Shown: in pieces, positions 17,596 through 35,390 of the stretch | How the letters are laid out: every line of letters begins with the position of its first letter | Numbering within the stretch: the stretch's first letter is position 1 | Assembly (NCBI GenBank): GCA_016218825.1 | Contig: JACRCV010000086.1 | Span: 90,477-154,476, forward strand | DNA: 64,000 nt | Source of the DNA: Deltaproteobacteria bacterium | Lineage (GTDB): Bacteria > Myxococcota > XYA12-FULL-58-9 | Reading direction: 5' to 3' | Translations under genes and position numbers: made by a program | Notes under the pieces: model-generated | What the model was told of the DNA's origin: nothing | What the model saw: the letters and a program-made list of their open reading frames with translations, nothing else | Databases searched by the model: none

Positions 17596-17680
17596 GACCC
17601 GCTACTTCGAAGCGTTCGGCAAGACGACCACGCTTCTTGGTCTCGGCCTCGCGGGTGCGGTCGCGCTTGGGTGGTGCCCC
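17588..17680 (+). pseudogene. Possible gene remnant truncated by repeat copy C
   Basis: A high-GC reading frame starting at ATG 17588 (MSETRYFEAFGKTTTLLGLG, then a hydrophobic stretch ending LGW) looks like the N-terminus of a small membrane protein. At 17680 it runs into repeat copy C, through which the frame continues without sense to 17788. It overlaps the end of the DoxX-like gene. It may be a host gene cut when the repeat or island arrived; no family was identified. Confidence 0.35.
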
Positions 17681-17731
17681 GATAGAAGTCCCTGGCACCT
17701 TTTCGGGCACCTTTTCGGCACCTTTTTCCGC
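17680..17731 (+). repeat. GGCACCTTTT interspersed repeat, copy C
   Basis: GATAGAAGTCCCTGGCACC followed by TTTTCGGGCACCTTTTCGG and GCACCTTTTTCCG. It has the same orientation as copies A and B and is closest to B in its GATAGAAG lead. It ends just upstream of the operator region of the synthase operon. Confidence 0.85.
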
Positions 17732-17780
17732 CCCCCGCAGATTACCAAACCAATACACAGACTTGGACGCAGCGCGTCAC

Positions 17781-17836
17781 TAGACTGACCGGTCGGTATT
17801 TTCGATCTTGACTGAACCGACTGGTCAGTCTATGAC
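17781..17836 (+). promoter_or_regulatory. Synthase-operon promoter with paired TetR-type operators
   Basis: Site 1, TAGACTGACCGGTCGGT (17781-17797), and site 2, ACCGACTGGTCAGTCTA (17816-17832), are inverted copies of each other at 16 of 17 positions. Each is itself a near-palindrome (cores GACCGGTC and GACTGGTC) of the kind bound by TetR-family dimers. Their centres are 32 bp apart, about three helical turns. A -35 TTGACT (17808-17813) and a -10 TATGAC (17831-17836) with 17-bp spacing enclose site 2. Binding there should block RNA polymerase. The likely ligand-responsive repressor is the TetR protein encoded at 28712-29446 in the same operon. Confidence 0.82.
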
Positions 17837-17923
17837 GCCGCCACTCAGACAGCGGCCCGCGTCAGGGACAGGCGCGCGTCGCATCGGCAGCCGCGGATCC
17901 TAGGCGGCCCTACGGGGAATGAG

Positions 17924-19576
<1,653 letters not shown>

Positions 19577-19603
19577 TCCGACCATCTGAATAAGGGGCGA
19601 TTC

Positions 19604-27990
<8,387 letters not shown>

Positions 27991-27994
<4 letters not shown>

Positions 27995-28710
27995 TTCATT
28001 GGGCCGCCAAGAGCGCTGACGAGAGCGCGGCGGAGCTCGCCGCGCCCGGCACCTGGCTTTCGACCTCGGAGACCGCGGCGCTCGCGCGCCTGGCTTTTCC
28101 CAAGCGCCGCCGGGATTGGCTGCTCGGGAGGTTGGCGGCGAAGCAGGCGGTACAGAGCTATCTCGCGGCCACAGGCGCGGCGGTCCCGACGTTGTCCGAG
28201 ATCTCGATCGAGCGCGACGCCTCCGGGGCGCCGGTGGCCGTGGTTCGTAGCGGCGCCGACCTCGAGCTCGGGGTGGGGCAGCTGTCGCTCAGTCACAGCC
28301 ATGGGGTCGCGGTGGCGGTGGTGGCGGACGACGCGGACGCTCGGATCGGCATCGACCTGGAGCGCGTCGAGCCGCGCAGCGCCGCGCTCACCGACGACTT
28401 CTTCGCGGCGTCCGAGGTTGACGCGGTCGCGGCGGCGGGGGCGGACCGGGACCTGGTGGTGACGACGCTGTGGAGCGCCAAGGAGGCGGTCCTCAAGTCC
28501 TTGGGCATCGGGCTCGGCATCGACACCCGTCAGGTGTGTTGCGATCTCGGGCCCGAGCGCCGACCGTGGGGTCGTTTCGCGGTGACGCTGGCCGCTAACG
28601 TCGCCGGCGGCGCCGGCGGCACCGGCTTTGAGGGCTACTGGCGGCGGTTCGGTGGTTTTGTCGTGACGCTGGCGGTCGCAGAGCGCGGCGCCGCGTCGAA
28701 AGAGGTGTGA
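27991..28710 (+). CDS. 4'-Phosphopantetheinyl transferase, Sfp type
   Basis: Transfers phosphopantetheine from CoA to carrier proteins. The motifs [28 protein letters not shown] (metal-binding Asp and Glu) and [16 protein letters not shown] are typical. The best start is the TTG at 27991, which overlaps the synthase stop (TTGA) and has GGAGG at 27979-27983; the frame is also open upstream inside the synthase. The length of 239 residues is normal for the Sfp group. It should activate the synthase ACPs, which is notable because these carry Thr at the usual Ser site. Confidence 0.9.
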
Positions 28711-28711
28711 G

Positions 28712-29446
28712 ATGGACGCGAACAGGACCAAGGGGCGCCGTGGGCCGCAGACGCTGCCGCCGGTGGCGCTCGGCGCGTCGGCCGACGTCGGCGCGCGCGG
28801 CACCAGCCCTGGTGTCGACGCGGCGCTGGATGTGCTGCGGCCGATGAGCGGCGAGCAGAAGCGGGCGATGATTCGGGTCGCCGCCTATCGTTGTTTCTCC
28901 GAGGGTGGGTATCACAACACCACGGTCGACAAGATCTGCGAGAGCCTCGGCATCAGCAAAGGCTCGTTCTACTGGTACTACAGCGGCAAGCAGGCGGTGT
29001 TCACCTCGATCCTCGAGGACTGGGCCGAGACCGTCGAGCGCGAGATGGAGAAGCAGTTCGCCGACGCGGTGAAGGGCGCCAATCCGTTCGTGGCGCTCAC
29101 CGAGGCCTTGACGATGGAGGTCCGTCGCGGTCGCCACATCATGTACATCTGGCTCGAGTTCCTGTCGCAGGCCGGGCGGCTGCCGTACGTCCGCGAGGGG
29201 CTGGCGAGCTTCCACCAGCGCATCCGCGCCGTCATCGTCCGGGTGCTGGCGCCGATCTTCCCCGCCGACTTGTCGCAGAAGGACCGCGAGGCCCTCGGCA
29301 CCGTGATCCTCGCGGCCTTCATGGGCCTCGTGTCGCAAGAGCTGATTGATCCCAACACTGCAGGCGCCACCGACGCTATCAGGAGCTTCATGGTGACCCT
29401 GCGCCACCTCGTCGGGTCGCACGTCGGCCCCACGGCTGTCTGCTAA
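28712..29446 (+). CDS. TetR family regulator
   Basis: A 244-residue protein. After a ~45-residue Gly/Ala-rich leader, the TetR helix-turn-helix is clear: VAAYRCFSEGGYHNTTVDKICESLGISKGSFYWYYSGKQ, residues ~54-92. The C-terminal ligand-binding half is all-helical. It starts one base after the PPTase stop, so it is co-transcribed with the synthase. It probably represses the operon at the paired operators at 17781-17832, with an acyl or product ligand releasing it. The long leader is unusual; an internal Met at residue 45 (MSGEQKRAM) could be an alternative start. Confidence 0.9.
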   Translation: MDANRTKGRRGPQTLPPVALGASADVGARGTSPGVDAALDVLRPMSGEQKRAMIRVAAYRCFSEGGYHNTTVDKICESLGISKGSFYWYYSGKQAVFTSILEDWAETVEREMEKQFADAVKGANPFVALTEALTMEVRRGRHIMYIWLEFLSQAGRLPYVREGLASFHQRIRAVIVRVLAPIFPADLSQKDREALGTVILAAFMGLVSQELIDPNTAGATDAIRSFMVTLRHLVGSHVGPTAVC

Positions 29447-29460
29447 CTTCAGGAGAGACC

Positions 29461-31098
29461 ATGGCCTCTGGATTTGACACTGCTAGCAAGCCCGAGCTGT
29501 TGCCGACCCTCGCCCAGGCAGACGCCGAAGAGACCGGGAGCGTCGACAAGCACACCGACCGCGTCGAGTCCGGCCGGCCCGGCTTCAAGGTCCCGCCGAA
29601 GGTGAAGGTCGGCGACGTCGCCCCGGCGGCGAAGCCTGCGGCCGACGTGCTCTCGGCGCGCGCTCGCTTGGAGCTGTTGTTCGACGCCGGCAGCTTCGTC
29701 GAGATCGACGCCCGCGTGCAGCACCGCGCCAAGCACTTCGGGATGAGCGAGCGCAAGCTGCCCGGCGACGGGGTCATCTGCGGCTTCGGCAAGATCCTCG
29801 GCCGCACGGTGTACGCCTTCTCCCAGGACCGCACGGTGCTCGGCGGCTCGCTGGGCGAGGCGCACGCCCAGAAGATCGTCAAGGTGCTCGACCTCGCCGG
29901 GCGCTCCGGCTGTCCGGTGGTGGCGATCAACGACTCCGGCGGTGCCCGCATTCAAGAGGGCGTCGAGTCGCTCGGCGGCTACGGCGAGATCTTCCGCCGC
30001 AACGTCCGCAACTCCGGCGTCATCCCCCAGGTGTCATTGCTCATGGGCCCGTGCGCCGGCGGCGCGGTGTATTCACCGGCGCTGACCGACTTCGTGGTGA
30101 TGATCGACAAGAAGTCGTACATGTTCGTCACCGGGCCGAAGGTGGTCAAAGCGGTGACCAGCGAAGAGATCGACACCGAGGGCCTGGGCGGCGGTCTGGT
30201 GCACGCCTCGACCTCGGGGGTCGCGCACTTCCTGGCGGCGTCGGAGATCGAGGGGCTCGAGACCGCGCGCCAGATCCTGAGCTACCTGCCGTCCAACAAC
30301 TGCGAAGAGGCGCCGCACGCGCCGTGCGCCGATCCCATCGACCGGCGCTGTGACGAGCTCGTGCGTTTGGTGCCCGAGGCCGCGAACCGGCCCTACGACG
30401 TCGCCGAGGTCATCCGCGCCGTCGTCGACAAGGACAGCTTCCTCGAGGTGCGGGCTCGCTTCGCGGCGTCGGTGCGGGTGGGCTTCGCCAGGCTCGGCGG
30501 TCAGCCGGTGGGCATCATCGCCAACAACCCCGGCGTCCTCGCGGGGGTCTTGGACATCAACAGCTCGCGCAAGGCGGCGCGCTTCGTGCGCACCTGCAAC
30601 GCGTTCGGGTTGCCGATCGTCTCGCTCGTCGACGTCCCCGGCTTCTTGCCGGGGCGCGAGCAGGAGCACGGCGGCATCATCGATCACGGCGCCAAGCTTC
30701 TGTACGCTTACTGCGAGGCGACGGTGCCCAAGCTCTCGGTGATCTTGCGCAAGGCCTACGGCGGCGCCTACATCGTGATGAGCAGCAAGCACGTCGGCGG
30801 CGACTTCAACTTCGCCTGGCCGAAGGCCGAGATCGCGGTGATGGGAGCGTCGGGGGCGGTGGAGATCTTGCACGGCAAGGAGCTCAAGACCCACGCCGAG
30901 CCCAAGGCGCGCGCCGCCGAGCTCACCGCCGACTACAACGCCAACTTCTGCACCCCGGCGATCGCCGAGGCGCGCGGCTTCATCGACGCGGTCATCGCGC
31001 CCGCCGACACGCGGCGGGTGTTGTGCCAGGCGCTGTCCGCGGTCGCCAACAAGCGCGAGATGATGCCGAGCCGCAAGAACGGCAACGTGCCGCTCTGA
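29461..31098 (+). CDS. Acyl-CoA carboxylase carboxyltransferase (beta) subunit
   Basis: A 545-residue biotin-dependent carboxyltransferase of the PccB/AccD5 type. Crotonase-fold motifs are GGSLGEAHAQKI, NDSGGARIQEG, MGPCAGGAVYSPA and VPGFLPGREQEHGGIIDHGAK. It moves a carboxyl group from carboxybiotin to acetyl-, propionyl- or longer acyl-CoA; the alpha subunit must lie elsewhere. AGGAGAG precedes the ATG, 14 bases after the TetR stop. As the last gene of the operon it probably supplies malonyl or methylmalonyl units to the synthase. Confidence 0.92.
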   Translation: MASGFDTASKPELLPTLAQADAEETGSVDKHTDRVESGRPGFKVPPKVKVGDVAPAAKPAADVLSARARLELLFDAGSFVEIDARVQHRAKHFGMSERKLPGDGVICGFGKILGRTVYAFSQDRTVLGGSLGEAHAQKIVKVLDLAGRSGCPVVAINDSGGARIQEGVESLGGYGEIFRRNVRNSGVIPQVSLLMGPCAGGAVYSPALTDFVVMIDKKSYMFVTGPKVVKAVTSEEIDTEGLGGGLVHASTSGVAHFLAASEIEGLETARQILSYLPSNNCEEAPHAPCADPIDRRCDELVRLVPEAANRPYDVAEVIRAVVDKDSFLEVRARFAASVRVGFARLGGQPVGIIANNPGVLAGVLDINSSRKAARFVRTCNAFGLPIVSLVDVPGFLPGREQEHGGIIDHGAKLLYAYCEATVPKLSVILRKAYGGAYIVMSSKHVGGDFNFAWPKAEIAVMGASGAVEILHGKELKTHAEPKARAAELTADYNANFCTPAIAEARGFIDAVIAPADTRRVLCQALSAVANKREMMPSRKNGNVPL

Positions 31099-31222
31099 GC
31101 TGACGCGCGGCGCGGTTTCGCCCGGCGCGACGCCGTCCCCGACATCCTGATTGACCGGCGATGCACCCCCGACTACGGTTGCCGCGATCCGAGCCATGGA
31201 TCCAAGTGACCGAGGAGCGAAC

Positions 31223-32476
31223 ATGAGTACTCGACCGGCGTGGGTGTTGGCGGGCGGCGTCGCGATCTGCGTCTTGGCGGCGTGCGGCAAGGGAGAGAGC
31301 AAGCAGGAGTCCAACGAGCCCAAGGGCATCGACTTTCCCGAGTGGGTGATGAAGGGCAGCGGCGCCTTCGGCGGCGAGAAGCGGGTGTTCTACGGCGTCG
31401 GCTCGGTGTCGGGGATCAAGAACCACGCGCTGGCGCGGGCCACCGCCGACAATCGGGCGCGCGCCGAGATCGCCAAGATCTTCGAGGTCTACAGCGCCTC
31501 GTTGATGAAGGACTACATGGCCTCGACGACCGCGGGCGACATGAGCAAGTCCAGCGAAGAGCAGCACGTGGAGCAGGCCATCAAGACCTTCAGCGCCCAG
31601 ACCCTCTCGGGGGTGCAGATCGCCAATCATTGGTTCCACCCGGACGGCACGATCTACGCGCTGGCGCAGCTCGACCTGGCGGCGCTCACCGACAACCTCA
31701 GTCAGATGAAAGAGCTGAACGCCAAGGTGCGCGACTACGTGCGCAAGAACGCCGAGCGCGTCCACATGGACCTCGAGAAGGAAGAAGACAAGCGCGCCGC
31801 GCCCCGTGCCGCCGCCGAGGTCAGCCCCCCGGCGAAGCCGGCGCCCGAGCCCGCGAAGCCCGCCAAGCCCGCGGTGCAGACCTCGCAGACCAAGCTGGCG
31901 CTCGACGACACCCACACGGTCGACATCACCGTGGTGCGCGGCCCGCCCGCGGTGGTGGGCTGCGCCGACGGCGAGCGCGAGGCCTTCGCCGACCTGGCGC
32001 AGTTCCCGACCCTCGCCGGCTGTCTCGCCACCTGGAGCGCCGCGGTGTCGTTGCGTGCCCGGAAGACCGGCGCGCTCTGCGGTGACGACATCGGCCCCTG
32101 CGCGGCGCCCGCCGACTCTTGCGGGCCCGGCTGGCGGGTGTGCGCCGACGGCGGCGCGGTGCAGGACCTGATGAGTCGGACCAACGCCTCGCAGTGTGAG
32201 CACGCGGCGGCCGGCGGATCATTCGTCGCGGCGGCGTCGCACTGCGCGCAACAGTCCGGCTGCGAGTACGGCGCCGCCGAGGCGGCGGCCCGCAGCTACC
32301 CGTGCTTCGACAACGGCTGGTGCTCGGAGCCGCTGTGCTGCGGCCCGAGCTGCGGCACCGGCTCCTGTCCCGACGGTGTCTGGCCCGGTCATACCCACAT
32401 CGCCATCGGCACCGACCAGGGCTGCAACGAGATCACCGCCAGGCGCGCGGGCGGCATCTTGTGCTGCAAGGAGTGA
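31223..32476 (+). CDS. LPP20-like lipoprotein with Cys-rich C-terminal domain
   Basis: A 417-residue protein. GAGGAG precedes the ATG at 31223; the signal peptide ends in the lipobox VLAACG. Residues ~45-200 (VFYGVGSVSGIKNHALARATADNRARAEIAKIF) match the LPP20 lipoprotein fold. A Pro/Ala/Lys linker (~215-245) leads to a C-terminal domain with about 20 Cys, including SEPLCCGPSCGTGSC. The domain is presumably disulfide-bonded in the periplasm or outside the cell. The function of the fusion is unknown. Confidence 0.72.
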   Translation: MSTRPAWVLAGGVAICVLAACGKGESKQESNEPKGIDFPEWVMKGSGAFGGEKRVFYGVGSVSGIKNHALARATADNRARAEIAKIFEVYSASLMKDYMASTTAGDMSKSSEEQHVEQAIKTFSAQTLSGVQIANHWFHPDGTIYALAQLDLAALTDNLSQMKELNAKVRDYVRKNAERVHMDLEKEEDKRAAPRAAAEVSPPAKPAPEPAKPAKPAVQTSQTKLALDDTHTVDITVVRGPPAVVGCADGEREAFADLAQFPTLAGCLATWSAAVSLRARKTGALCGDDIGPCAAPADSCGPGWRVCADGGAVQDLMSRTNASQCEHAAAGGSFVAAASHCAQQSGCEYGAAEAAARSYPCFDNGWCSEPLCCGPSCGTGSCPDGVWPGHTHIAIGTDQGCNEITARRAGGILCCKE

Positions 32477-32599
32477 TCCGCCTATCCCACGGTGCCAGGC
32501 GGTTCTCGGGGCGCACGCGGCGCGCTCGGCGGTCGGAATGGCAGTCCGCGTCTGCTCTGCTAGACTGAGAGCCGGCGGTTCCGACGTGGGAGGTACGCT

Positions 32600-33418
32600 A
32601 TGCGCTGGGGGCCATTCGGGTTGCTTACGACCGCGGTGACCGGCTGCGTCTACAGTCCGTTGCAGATCTCGAGCCCGACCTGCCCAATCTACGACGCGCC
32701 CGCCTGCGACGTACCGCCCACCTCGCCCGGCGTCGACGAGCGCGGCTGTCCGCTGCCGCCGGCGTGCGTGTGTCCGGACCGCAGCCTCGGCGTCGACGGC
32801 CACTGCCCCTGCTTCCCGGCCTGCGAGACGTGTTGGGCCGGCACGAGCTATGCCGTCACCGACTCGAGCTGCTGCGGCTATAAGTGTCAGAGCTGTGCCC
32901 CCCCGGCCGCGCCGGCTTATGCGGCGTGCGAAGGCGTCGAGGAGCAACCGATCGACGGTCATGGTTGTCCGATGACCAAGGTCTGTCGCTGCCCCGACCA
33001 TTCCCTGAGCGCCGGCGGCGCCTGCAATGCGGCGTGCGGCTCTTGTCCTGTCTGTGACGCGGGGTCTTCGTTCAGCGTCGGCGACACGAGCTGCTGCGGC
33101 TACCACTGCGAAACCTGTCCGGCGCCGACGCCGCGGCCGTACACGACCTGCGCCGGCTCGGAGGTCCCGAGCTACAACGCCGACGGCTGTCTGGTCGAAA
33201 CCCGCTGCATGTGCCCCGACTACACCTTCAGCACCGACGGCGTGTGCGCGGCCGGTTGCGGCGAGGTCCTCTGCACCCAGTGCCCGGATGGCTTCGACAT
33301 GGTCGCCGACGGCTCGTGTTGTGGGGTGTGCCTCTCGATCTGCGGCGACACCTGCCAGTGGGACTGCACCAAAGGCACGATGTGCGTGCTGGTCATGTGC
33401 CCACCCCCGGCGTGCTGA
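32600..33418 (+). CDS. Cys-rich lipoprotein with three tandem VWC-like repeats
   Basis: A 272-residue protein with GGGAGG before the ATG and a likely lipobox (TTAVTGC). Three ~65-residue repeats follow with the same Cys plan: GC..5..C.CPD......G.C...C..C, a hydrophobic turn, then SCCGY.C..C. Examples are SSCCGYKCQSC and TSCCGYHCETC; the third ends GSCCGVCLSIC. The spacing is like von Willebrand factor C or TIL-type extracellular modules. It is probably a disulfide-stabilised surface protein; the role is unknown. Confidence 0.7.
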   Translation: MRWGPFGLLTTAVTGCVYSPLQISSPTCPIYDAPACDVPPTSPGVDERGCPLPPACVCPDRSLGVDGHCPCFPACETCWAGTSYAVTDSSCCGYKCQSCAPPAAPAYAACEGVEEQPIDGHGCPMTKVCRCPDHSLSAGGACNAACGSCPVCDAGSSFSVGDTSCCGYHCETCPAPTPRPYTTCAGSEVPSYNADGCLVETRCMCPDYTFSTDGVCAAGCGEVLCTQCPDGFDMVADGSCCGVCLSICGDTCQWDCTKGTMCVLVMCPPPAC

Positions 33419-33445
33419 CGAGCGCGGCGTTTCATCAGAGGGGGA

Positions 33446-35371
33446 CTACGGCAGCTGGAACGGGTCGCTGGCGATCGGGGCGCCGAGGACCGACAGCTGG
33501 CCCGAGGCCGCGCTGACCTGCACCGCGTCGGCGGTCGCGATCGAGACCGTGGCCTCGAGGCGGTCGTAGCCCTGCCGCCAATAACAGGTGGTTGCCGCGA
33601 GCGCGGTGACGACGAGCCACAGCGCCAGCCAAGGCCGGCGCCGCCGCGGCGCGCGCCGGGCCAGGGCGAGCGTGAGGCCGCCCACGAAGATCGCGAGCGC
33701 CACGGTCGGCAGACAACGCGAGCGGTTCGTCGCGCAGCCCGACGCGGTCGCCGCCGGCAGCGCGCGCAGCGCCACGAGCAGGGTGCCGGAGGTCGCCGCG
33801 GCGAGGGGGATGTCGAGGTCGTGGAGCGCGAGCTCGCCGCCGGTGTTCGTGCCGGCGCCGAGCGCCGCGGCGTCGGGGGAAATCTCGCCGTCGTCGTCGG
33901 CGTCGTCGAAGAGCTCGGCCAGCAGCGCCAGGTCGCTCGGAACCGGTCCGTGGGTCGCCGCCAGCTGCAGGCGCAGCCCGGTGAGGACCCCCGCCAGCGC
34001 CTCGGTCCGCCAGTCGAGGGCCAGGACCACGGTCGGCTGCGTCTCTCGAACCGTCGCCGCGCTGGGCGTGCGCGCGCCACGGCTGAGGTAGAGGTTGCCG
34101 GAGGTGCAGGTCGGATCGTCGGTGCAGGCACCGAGCTCGAAGGTGGTGTCGCGGTCCAGGTCGCGCAGGTACTGCAGGTAGAGCGTGCTGCCGGTCTTCC
34201 CGGCGTTGTAGTCCTGCGCGAGGGAGCGCAGCGCGCCGTCCACCAAGATGGTCGCGGGCGCGGGTCCGTCCCAGTCCGAGATCTCGAAGACCGGCATCAG
34301 CCGCGGCGCCGTCGCGACCGCGCTCAGCGTCAGCTTCACGTGGTCGTCGGCGTCACCGTCCGCGAGGGTGTAGGCGCCCCGCTCCTCGGCGTAGCCGTCG
34401 TCGACCAGCGCGCCGTCGCCCTGGGAACAGTCCACGGCGCCCGGGGCGGCGAAGTCGTCGTGGCGGTGCTTCGCCAACGCGGTGTCGAAGCCGCCGGCGG
34501 TGCCGGCGACGGCGACCAGGGTGGCGGCGCGATACAGCGTCCCCACCGCGGGGCGCGCGGCGCCGACCTCGGGGAAGAGCCACTCTCCCGTGGTCCCGAG
34601 CTCGTCGGTGGCCGTGGCGAGCGGCAAGCCGCCGTAGAGATCTCGCACCGTCGTCGTCACCAGGCCGTCGACGTCGCCGAGCTCGAAGAGCTGCTGCAGG
34701 GTCACCGGCGTCGGCGCTTGGTCGAGGCGGATGGCGGTGCTGGTGGTGGGCGTGGCGGTGAGGAACGTGCCGCAGGTGCCCGAGCAGTAGCGGTACGCAG
34801 GACCGACGCGCGCCGCCGACCAGTTGGGGGTGTGTAAGAACAGCATGGCGTTGTTGGTGCCGATGCTCTGCGTGAGCGTGTAGCTGCTGTCGGTGATGAA
34901 GCGATCTTCGTAGGCGGTGAGCGTGGTTTGGGTCGTGCCGTAGGACACCCCGGCGCCGGTCTTGAGCAGCCCGTCGTAACGCACGCGGTAGACGGCGCGG
35001 TTGTCAGCCTCGATGACGCGGGTCGCCAACGAGTCGTCCTCCATCGCGACCAGCCCGGCGGTCTCGCCCCAACCGAGCGAGAACTCGATCTCGCCGAGGC
35101 TCGTGCTCGGTGATGAGCTCTGGAGGAGCTCCAGGCGATCGATCGTCCCCTGCCCGACACACAGGCGGTAGACCTGGGTCTCAATCATGATGGCGCCAAA
35201 GCCCGGCGCCGCGCAGTCGCTGTCGAGCTCGGTGGCGCTGATCGCTGCGGCCGCGGCGGCCGGACACGCCAGCAGGCAGGCGGCGGCGATCGGCGAGAGA
35301 GCGGTGCGTCGCCAGACCGCTCGGAGGCGATGCCACGGGCGCTGCGACGGTGCTGTCCAGGGCGTTGCCAT
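33446..35371 (-). CDS. Hypothetical secreted protein with two C-terminal membrane segments
   Basis: A 641-residue protein. The N-terminal signal peptide (IAAACLLACPAAAAAA) is followed by a long beta-rich, Asp/Thr-rich region without recognised domain. It contains a D-rich piece (DDADDDGEISPDAAALGA) that could bind calcium. Near the C-terminus lie two hydrophobic stretches (TVALAIFVGGLTLALA and LALWLVVTALAATTCYW) around an Arg cluster. It is the last gene of a three-gene minus-strand operon with the metallopeptidase, 19 bases downstream of it. Confidence 0.65.
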   Translation of the reverse strand: MATPWTAPSQRPWHRLRAVWRRTALSPIAAACLLACPAAAAAAISATELDSDCAAPGFGAIMIETQVYRLCVGQGTIDRLELLQSSSPSTSLGEIEFSLGWGETAGLVAMEDDSLATRVIEADNRAVYRVRYDGLLKTGAGVSYGTTQTTLTAYEDRFITDSSYTLTQSIGTNNAMLFLHTPNWSAARVGPAYRYCSGTCGTFLTATPTTSTAIRLDQAPTPVTLQQLFELGDVDGLVTTTVRDLYGGLPLATATDELGTTGEWLFPEVGAARPAVGTLYRAATLVAVAGTAGGFDTALAKHRHDDFAAPGAVDCSQGDGALVDDGYAEERGAYTLADGDADDHVKLTLSAVATAPRLMPVFEISDWDGPAPATILVDGALRSLAQDYNAGKTGSTLYLQYLRDLDRDTTFELGACTDDPTCTSGNLYLSRGARTPSAATVRETQPTVVLALDWRTEALAGVLTGLRLQLAATHGPVPSDLALLAELFDDADDDGEISPDAAALGAGTNTGGELALHDLDIPLAAATSGTLLVALRALPAATASGCATNRSRCLPTVALAIFVGGLTLALARRAPRRRRPWLALWLVVTALAATTCYWRQGYDRLEATVSIATADAVQVSAASGQLSVLGAPIASDPFQLP

Positions 35372-35390
35372 GGGGTCTTGCGGTCGGCGC

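Noticed and set aside
13926..17731. GGCACCTTTT repeats considered as CRISPR or rho-independent terminators
   Set aside because: There are no unique spacers or cas genes, the units are not hairpins with a trailing T run, and all copies share one orientation.
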